Shown piece after piece: positions 34,647 to 38,468 of a stretch of 38,468 nt of DNA (position 1 is the stretch's first letter; each line of letters begins with the position of its first letter). The stretch covers positions 1-38,468 of the forward strand of contig CAMCCH010000004.1 of assembly GCA_945873335.1 (NCBI GenBank), written 5' to 3'. Source of the DNA: Bifidobacterium breve. Its GTDB lineage: Bacteria > Actinomycetota > Actinomycetes > Nanopelagicales > Nanopelagicaceae. Both the position numbers and the translations under genes were made by a program. Under the pieces are notes generated by a model that was not told where the DNA came from, did not search any database, and saw only the letters and a list, made by a program, of their open reading frames with translations.

Positions 34647-35078
34647 TTACGCAGATGTAAGGCTTGCACCGCGCAGCAAATTCGCTGCTGTATGGGCAAG
34701 TGTAAAAGGATCGATTGGATGCATTACTGATGCTTCAGCCATCGACCACGCTGCTAGCCATGCATCTTCTTTGCGACCTGTAATCACTAGAACAGGTGGG
34801 CATTCAAAAATTTCATCTTTGAGTTGGCGGGCAATTCCCATTCCGCCTTCAGGAACCGCTTCGCCATCGAGAATGAAAAGATCTATCTGGTTATTTGCAG
34901 TTGCGCCCTTGCGATCAGTGAATAGTCGAAGCGCTTTACCTGTAGCAAATTCAATAATTTCATGGGTAGGTAAATCTGCTGCCAAACGAGTACCTAGAGC
35001 GCCAGAAATAGCGGCACGAACAGAGGAATCATCTGAATAGACGAGTATTCGTAATGTGGCGCTAGCACTCATAGACAT
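34647..35078 (-). CDS. CheY-like receiver protein lacking the conserved lysine
   Basis: A 143-aa stand-alone receiver-like domain with no output domain. The acidic pair (YSDDSS, about 15-17), the phospho-acceptor-type aspartate (LFILDGEAV, about 71) and the threonine (VITGRK, about 99) are present. The usual lysine of the K-P turn is replaced by histidine (SVMHPIDP), so this may be an atypical or pseudo-receiver. No histidine kinase gene is nearby. It is likely co-transcribed with trpD. TAGACT lies 6 bases before the ATG, suggesting leaderless expression. Its function is unknown. Confidence 0.68.
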   Translation of the reverse strand: MSMSASATLRILVYSDDSSVRAAISGALGTRLAADLPTHEIIEFATGKALRLFTDRKGATANNQIDLFILDGEAVPEGGMGIARQLKDEIFECPPVLVITGRKEDAWLAAWSMAEASVMHPIDPFTLAHTAANLLRGASLTSA

Positions 35079-35084
35079 GCGATA

Positions 35085-35090
35085 AGTCTA
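35085..35090 (-). promoter_or_regulatory. Candidate -10 element for the receiver-like gene
   Basis: TAGACT on the minus strand followed by TATCGC and the ATG at 35078, again a 6-base spacing. No Shine-Dalgarno is visible. Confidence 0.4.
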
Positions 35091-35202
35091 TTCTCGAAAG
35101 TGCAAAAGCCAGCGCAATCATGAGTGACCTGTTTCACCTGCAGAAGCCCGAATTGCCCTTCACTTTGGGTGCCTGCAAGGAGACTCCGAGAGCCTTTTCG
35201 GG

Positions 35203-35208
35203 AATAAT
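35203..35208 (+). promoter_or_regulatory. Candidate -10 element for leaderless ctaE
   Basis: AATAAT is followed by CGCCTC and the ctaE ATG at 35215. There is no ribosome binding site. The remaining 110 bases of this divergent gap show no gene or obvious terminator. Confidence 0.45.
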
Positions 35209-35214
35209 CGCCTC

Positions 35215-35844
35215 ATGCAAACGACGAGCGCGCCAGACCGCCATAAAATCACTCGCCCTAATGCAGTGGCTGTTGGAACAATTGTTTGGCTCTCCAGTGA
35301 ACTGATGTTTTTCGCTGGTCTCTTCGCAATCTATTTCACGATTCGCGCAGTGCAAGGACCGCAAATCTGGTTGGAATCTACGGAACTACTAAGCATTCCA
35401 TTTGCGGCGCTCAATACTACGGTTCTTGTTCTTTCCTCAGTCACTTGCCAATTTGGAGTTTTCGCAGCAGAACGTTTTCAAAATAAGCGCACCGGCACAT
35501 TGATTCAGATCAACAAATGGGGAATGCGCGAATGGTTCTCGCTGACATTTCTTATGGGTGCATTCTTTATCGCTGGTCAAATTTATGAGTATGCAGTTCT
35601 AGTTAGCGAAAATTTGACTCTTTCATCGAATGCTTATGGCTCTGTCTTTTATATTGCCACAGGCTTTCACGGACTTCACGTCACTGGTGGGCTAATCGCT
35701 TTTCTCATCGTCATGATCCGCGTTGCTAAAGCACGTAGATTTACACATCAGCAAGCAACGACTGCAATTGTGGTCTCTTATTACTGGCACTTCGTCGATG
35801 TTGTTTGGATCGCACTCTTTGCAGCGATCTACCTAATTAAGTGA
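35215..35844 (+). CDS. ctaE: Cytochrome c oxidase subunit III
   Basis: A 209-aa membrane protein of the aa3-type terminal oxidase. It has five hydrophobic segments, with [17 protein letters not shown] near residue 25, [21 protein letters not shown] near 145, and a final [19 protein letters not shown], all typical of subunit III in its short bacterial form. In actinobacteria it is part of the bcc-aa3 supercomplex, and it heads the ctaE-qcrC-qcrA-qcrB operon here. The qcrC GTG is 15 bases downstream. Confidence 0.96.
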   Translation: MQTTSAPDRHKITRPNAVAVGTIVWLSSELMFFAGLFAIYFTIRAVQGPQIWLESTELLSIPFAALNTTVLVLSSVTCQFGVFAAERFQNKRTGTLIQINKWGMREWFSLTFLMGAFFIAGQIYEYAVLVSENLTLSSNAYGSVFYIATGFHGLHVTGGLIAFLIVMIRVAKARRFTHQQATTAIVVSYYWHFVDVVWIALFAAIYLIK

Positions 35845-35859
35845 TTCGAAGGGTACCTC

Positions 35860-36651
35860 GTGAAATATCTATCTAGATATCGCAGACACAAATCGGCCGG
35901 ACCATTACTTCTACTCTTCGCTCTTTTTGCAATCGGTACGACGTTCTCTGTTGCAAGTGCAACTACTACCCCTGAACAGAGTGAGTTTTCGCGTTCGACT
36001 GCAATTGAAGAAGGACGTGAAATTTTTCTCAAAGGTTGTTCTTCTTGTCATGGTTTGAACTTGGAAGGCAGCGCTATTGCTCCATCGCTTCTCGGTGTTG
36101 GCGCGGCATCCGTTGATTTCCAAGTTGGTACTGGACGTATGCCTGTTGGTGACTTGAGCGTTCAAATTATGCGCAAGCCTCCTGTCTATGATGAAAAGGA
36201 AGTAGCGGCTCTCGCCGCCTACGTTGCCTCACTTGCACCTGGTCCTGAAATTCCAACGGAAGCCTCACTCAATTATGAACGCGATGGAAGCACAGCCGAA
36301 GGTGGCGAGCTATTCCGCACAAATTGCGCGATGTGTCACAACTTTGCAGCACAAGGTGGAGCGCTGACACAAGGAAAATATGCACCAACACTTATGGGCG
36401 TTGAAGCGAAGTACATTGCTGAAGCGATGACAACTGGTCCGCAGGCGATGCCAGTATTTAGCGATAAAACTCTGACACCTGAAGAAAAACTTTCTATCAT
36501 CAAGTGGGTAAAAGCAGTTGAAGCAGAGCCTGCTCTCGGTGGCGCATCACTTGGTCGCGTAGGCCCCGTTACAGAAGGATTACTAGTCTGGACTCTTGGA
36601 ATTGGTCTGCTCATCGGAGTAGCTGTTTGGCTTGCGATGAAGGCGAGATAA
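35860..36651 (+). CDS. qcrC: Di-haem cytochrome c subunit of the bcc complex (QcrC)
   Basis: A 263-aa membrane-anchored cytochrome. It has an N-terminal hydrophobic segment (residues 14-34), two haem c sites CSSCH (C60, C63, H64) and CAMCH (C156, C159, H160) with probable methionine ligands in GRMPVG (94) and PQAMPVF (197), and a C-terminal membrane helix (about 238-259). The two fused cytochrome c domains are characteristic of actinobacterial QcrC, which replaces a soluble carrier by handing electrons directly to oxidase. The start is GTG with AAGGG 7 bases upstream. Confidence 0.96.
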   Translation: MKYLSRYRRHKSAGPLLLLFALFAIGTTFSVASATTTPEQSEFSRSTAIEEGREIFLKGCSSCHGLNLEGSAIAPSLLGVGAASVDFQVGTGRMPVGDLSVQIMRKPPVYDEKEVAALAAYVASLAPGPEIPTEASLNYERDGSTAEGGELFRTNCAMCHNFAAQGGALTQGKYAPTLMGVEAKYIAEAMTTGPQAMPVFSDKTLTPEEKLSIIKWVKAVEAEPALGGASLGRVGPVTEGLLVWTLGIGLLIGVAVWLAMKAR

Positions 36652-36655
36652 GAAC

Positions 36656-37651
36656 ATGTCTAATGAATTGGAAGCAATCAAAGATCCTGGAGTGCCAGCG
36701 CACATACATCGCCAGGCCGATCTTGATCCAAAAGCTGAACAGAAAGCAGAGCGACAAGTAGCAATTCTCTTCGCACTCTCATCCTTAGGAACTCTTCTTT
36801 TCATTTATTCATATATTTGGATCTCAGAAGATCTATTCATTTTCTTTCCAATTCTTGGAAGTACAAATGCAAAGCAACTTTTCTTGGGATTAGGTCTTGC
36901 ATTTTCACTCTTCTTTATTGGAGCTGGCGCAATCCACTGGGCAAAGACTTTGATGCCCGATGAAGAAGTTATTGCGATGCGACATGAGATGCGATCAGAG
37001 GATGAAGACCGTAGTGAATTAGTCAAGACTGCAAAGCAAGGCGCCGCTGCTGCTGCCCTTGGTCGTCGATCACTCATCAAACGCTCACTTGGTTTATCAC
37101 TTGGTTTAGTTGGATTATCACCGTTGCTACTTCTGCGCGATCTTGGCCCTCTTCCTGGAAAGAAATTAGAGACCACAAGTTGGAAAACGGGAACTCGTTT
37201 AGTCACTGATCCAGGTGATCGTCCAATAAAGCCATCTGATTTAGAAGTTGGAGCGGTTGCTCAAGTTTTACCTGCAATAAAAGAAGGTGGCCACCGAGCA
37301 CTCTCTGACATTGGAAAAGATGCGGTTCTCCTCATTCGTCTTCGCCAAGAAGAATTCCAACTAGATCCAGAGCGCCTTGCAATGACCTACGAAGGCATCA
37401 TCGCCTTCTCGAAGATTTGTTCACACATGGGCTGCGCCGTTGCACTCTACGAGCAACAGACAAAGCACCTCCTATGCCCATGTCATCAATCAACTTTCGA
37501 CGTTACTCGTGCGGCAAAAGTTATCTTTGGCCCATCTGCCCGACCTCTGCCACAATTAGCAATAACAGTTGATGACGAGGGTTACCTTGTTGCACAGAGT
37601 CCTTTCAACGAACCTGTTGGACCTAGTTACTGGGAGAGAAACTCACAATGA
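36656..37651 (+). CDS. qcrA: Rieske iron-sulfur subunit of the bcc complex (QcrA)
   Basis: A 331-aa Rieske protein. The cluster ligands are CSHMGC (C255, H257, with C260 as a disulfide cysteine) and CPCHQS (C274, C276 disulfide, H277). Three hydrophobic segments (about 38-55, 73-95 and 145-162) match the three-helix actinobacterial form. [11 protein letters not shown] before the third resembles the twin-arginine signal that directs its folded domain across the membrane. The gene lies 4 bases after qcrC and overlaps qcrB by 4 bases (ATGA). Confidence 0.96.
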   Translation: MSNELEAIKDPGVPAHIHRQADLDPKAEQKAERQVAILFALSSLGTLLFIYSYIWISEDLFIFFPILGSTNAKQLFLGLGLAFSLFFIGAGAIHWAKTLMPDEEVIAMRHEMRSEDEDRSELVKTAKQGAAAAALGRRSLIKRSLGLSLGLVGLSPLLLLRDLGPLPGKKLETTSWKTGTRLVTDPGDRPIKPSDLEVGAVAQVLPAIKEGGHRALSDIGKDAVLLIRLRQEEFQLDPERLAMTYEGIIAFSKICSHMGCAVALYEQQTKHLLCPCHQSTFDVTRAAKVIFGPSARPLPQLAITVDDEGYLVAQSPFNEPVGPSYWERNSQ

Positions 37652-38468
37652 CCGCACGCGAGCGAGTAGCAGGCACAGTCGCCAATTATGTAGACGAGCG
37701 CACTGGTGCTGCTAAATGGATGAAGAAGAATCTCAACAAAGTCTTCCCCGATCACTGGTCATTCCTACTTGGTGAGATCGCACTTTATTCTTTCATTATC
37801 TTGTTGCTCTCAGGAACTTTTCTTACATTTTGGTTTGATCCATCCCAACGTGAAGTTGTATACGAGGGAAGCTACGAACCACTCAATGGAATAGAGATGT
37901 CTGCTGCATATGCATCAACTCTTCATATTTCATTTGAAGTTCGCGGTGGGCTTTTGATGCGCCAGATCCACCACTGGGCTGCACTTCTATTTATGGTTGC
38001 AATCGTTGTTCACTTACTCCGTGTTTATTTCACTGGCGCTTTTCGCAAGCCTCGCGAATTCAACTGGATTATCGGTGTAGGACTTCTCACACTTGGAATC
38101 GTTGAAGGCTTTCTAGGCTACTCATTGCCTGATGATCTTTTATCAGGCACGGGAGTACGTATCGCTCAAGCGATTATTCAGGCGCTACCTATTGTGGGTT
38201 CCTACCTCTCATTCTTTGCCTTCGGTGGCGAATTCCCTGGCGAGTCATTCATTCCGCGCATCTATACAGTTCACGTTTTGTTATTGCCGGGAATTTTCTT
38301 AGCACTAATAACAGTGCACCTCATGTTGGTCTGGTACCAGAAGCACACCCAATATCCAGGCCCTGGTCGCACAGAGAAAAATGTTGTTGGCTACCCACTC
38401 TTTCCTGTGTACATGGCAAAGGCTGGCGGATTCTTCTTCATCGTATTCGGTGTAACTGCATTCTTATC
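37648..38468 (+). CDS. qcrB: Cytochrome b subunit of the bcc complex (QcrB), 3' truncated by window
   Basis: The first 273 codons of a cytochrome b, running off the window and so not in the ORF track. It translates as [20 protein letters not shown], then membrane helices with [24 protein letters not shown] and [20 protein letters not shown] (haem-ligand histidines) and a second histidine pair in [10 protein letters not shown] and [13 protein letters not shown]. It forms the quinol-oxidising site of complex III. The ATG at 37648 overlaps the qcrA stop. Confidence 0.95.
   Translation, partial: MTARERVAGTVANYVDERTGAAKWMKKNLNKVFPDHWSFLLGEIALYSFIILLLSGTFLTFWFDPSQREVVYEGSYEPLNGIEMSAAYASTLHISFEVRGGLLMRQIHHWAALLFMVAIVVHLLRVYFTGAFRKPREFNWIIGVGLLTLGIVEGFLGYSLPDDLLSGTGVRIAQAIIQALPIVGSYLSFFAFGGEFPGESFIPRIYTVHVLLLPGIFLALITVHLMLVWYQKHTQYPGPGRTEKNVVGYPLFPVYMAKAGGFFFIVFGVTAFL

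Noticed and set aside
34618-35040. 140-aa plus-strand ORF opposite the receiver-like gene
   Set aside because: A shadow of the minus-strand gene, which has receiver motifs and a better start.
1-38468. CRISPR arrays, insertion sequences, integrases, attachment sites, replication origin
   Set aside because: No repeat-spacer pattern, transposase/integrase-like protein or origin-type repeat cluster was seen anywhere in the window; all intergenic gaps are below 300 bases.

Overview
The window looks like a chromosomal segment of a small, streamlined actinobacterium. The base composition is low in GC for that phylum (roughly mid-40s percent by eye). Genes overlap by 1, 4 or 11 bases, no intergenic gap reaches 300 bases, and there are no insertion sequences, prophage genes or CRISPR arrays. 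Actinobacterial ancestry is supported by the phosphatidylinositol / PI-mannoside cluster (PIS, PatA-like acyltransferase, PimA), the bcc-type cytochrome genes (ctaE-qcrC-qcrA-qcrB, with a di-haem QcrC) and a gene order that closely parallels the Mycobacterium hisS-rel-secFD-ruvBAC-yebC-pdxTS-pimA-pgsA-HIT-thrS region. A freshwater acI-type (Nanopelagicales-like) organism is my best inference, not a demonstrated identity.

Layout. 1-5.7 kb: the start of aspS, then hisS and a metallo-beta-lactamase-fold hydrolase (minus strand), a DUF349 protein on the plus strand with a structured 5' leader, and the bifunctional (p)ppGpp synthetase/hydrolase. 5.7-11.2 kb: a minus-strand run yebC-ruvC-ruvA-ruvB-secD-secF-rel, linking Holliday-junction processing, Sec protein export and the stringent response. 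11.2-17.0 kb: pdxS-pdxT (PLP synthase), then the PIM-lipid cluster pgsA1(PIS)-patA-pimA, followed by a LemA-like membrane protein and a DUF3048 protein. 17.0-22.0 kb: a plus-strand degenerate EF-G-like protein, and the minus-strand run pabB-pabC-thrS-HIT (folate precursor synthesis, threonyl-tRNA synthetase, Ap4A-type phosphorylase).

22.0-22.7 kb: three plus-strand tRNA genes (Gly-GCC, Cys-GCA, Val-GAC), with a phosphomannose-isomerase-like cupin between the second and third. 22.7-28.7 kb is the accessory part: an APH-family kinase, a LysE-type exporter, a ferredoxin / ferredoxin reductase / cytochrome P450 / NHL-propeller operon, and a dimethylarginine-hydrolase-like enzyme. 28.7-32.9 kb: an operon with an esterase/lipase followed by two paralogous secreted proteins. 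These share twelve cysteines at matching positions and a small C-terminal two-cysteine module. 32.9-38.5 kb: a DnaQ-like exonuclease, trpD, a receiver-like protein lacking the usual lysine, then ctaE-qcrC-qcrA-qcrB (cut by the window end).

The most notable observations are: (1) the paired 12-cysteine secreted proteins and their shared C-terminal module; (2) recurrent promoter -10-like hexamers exactly 6 (or 7-8) bases upstream of start codons at the heads of transcription units, which suggests widespread leaderless transcription; (3) a P-loop-less EF-G G-domain relative on its own; (4) a two-hairpin leader upstream of the DUF349 gene; and (5) the P450 electron-transfer operon ending in a beta-propeller gene that overlaps the P450.
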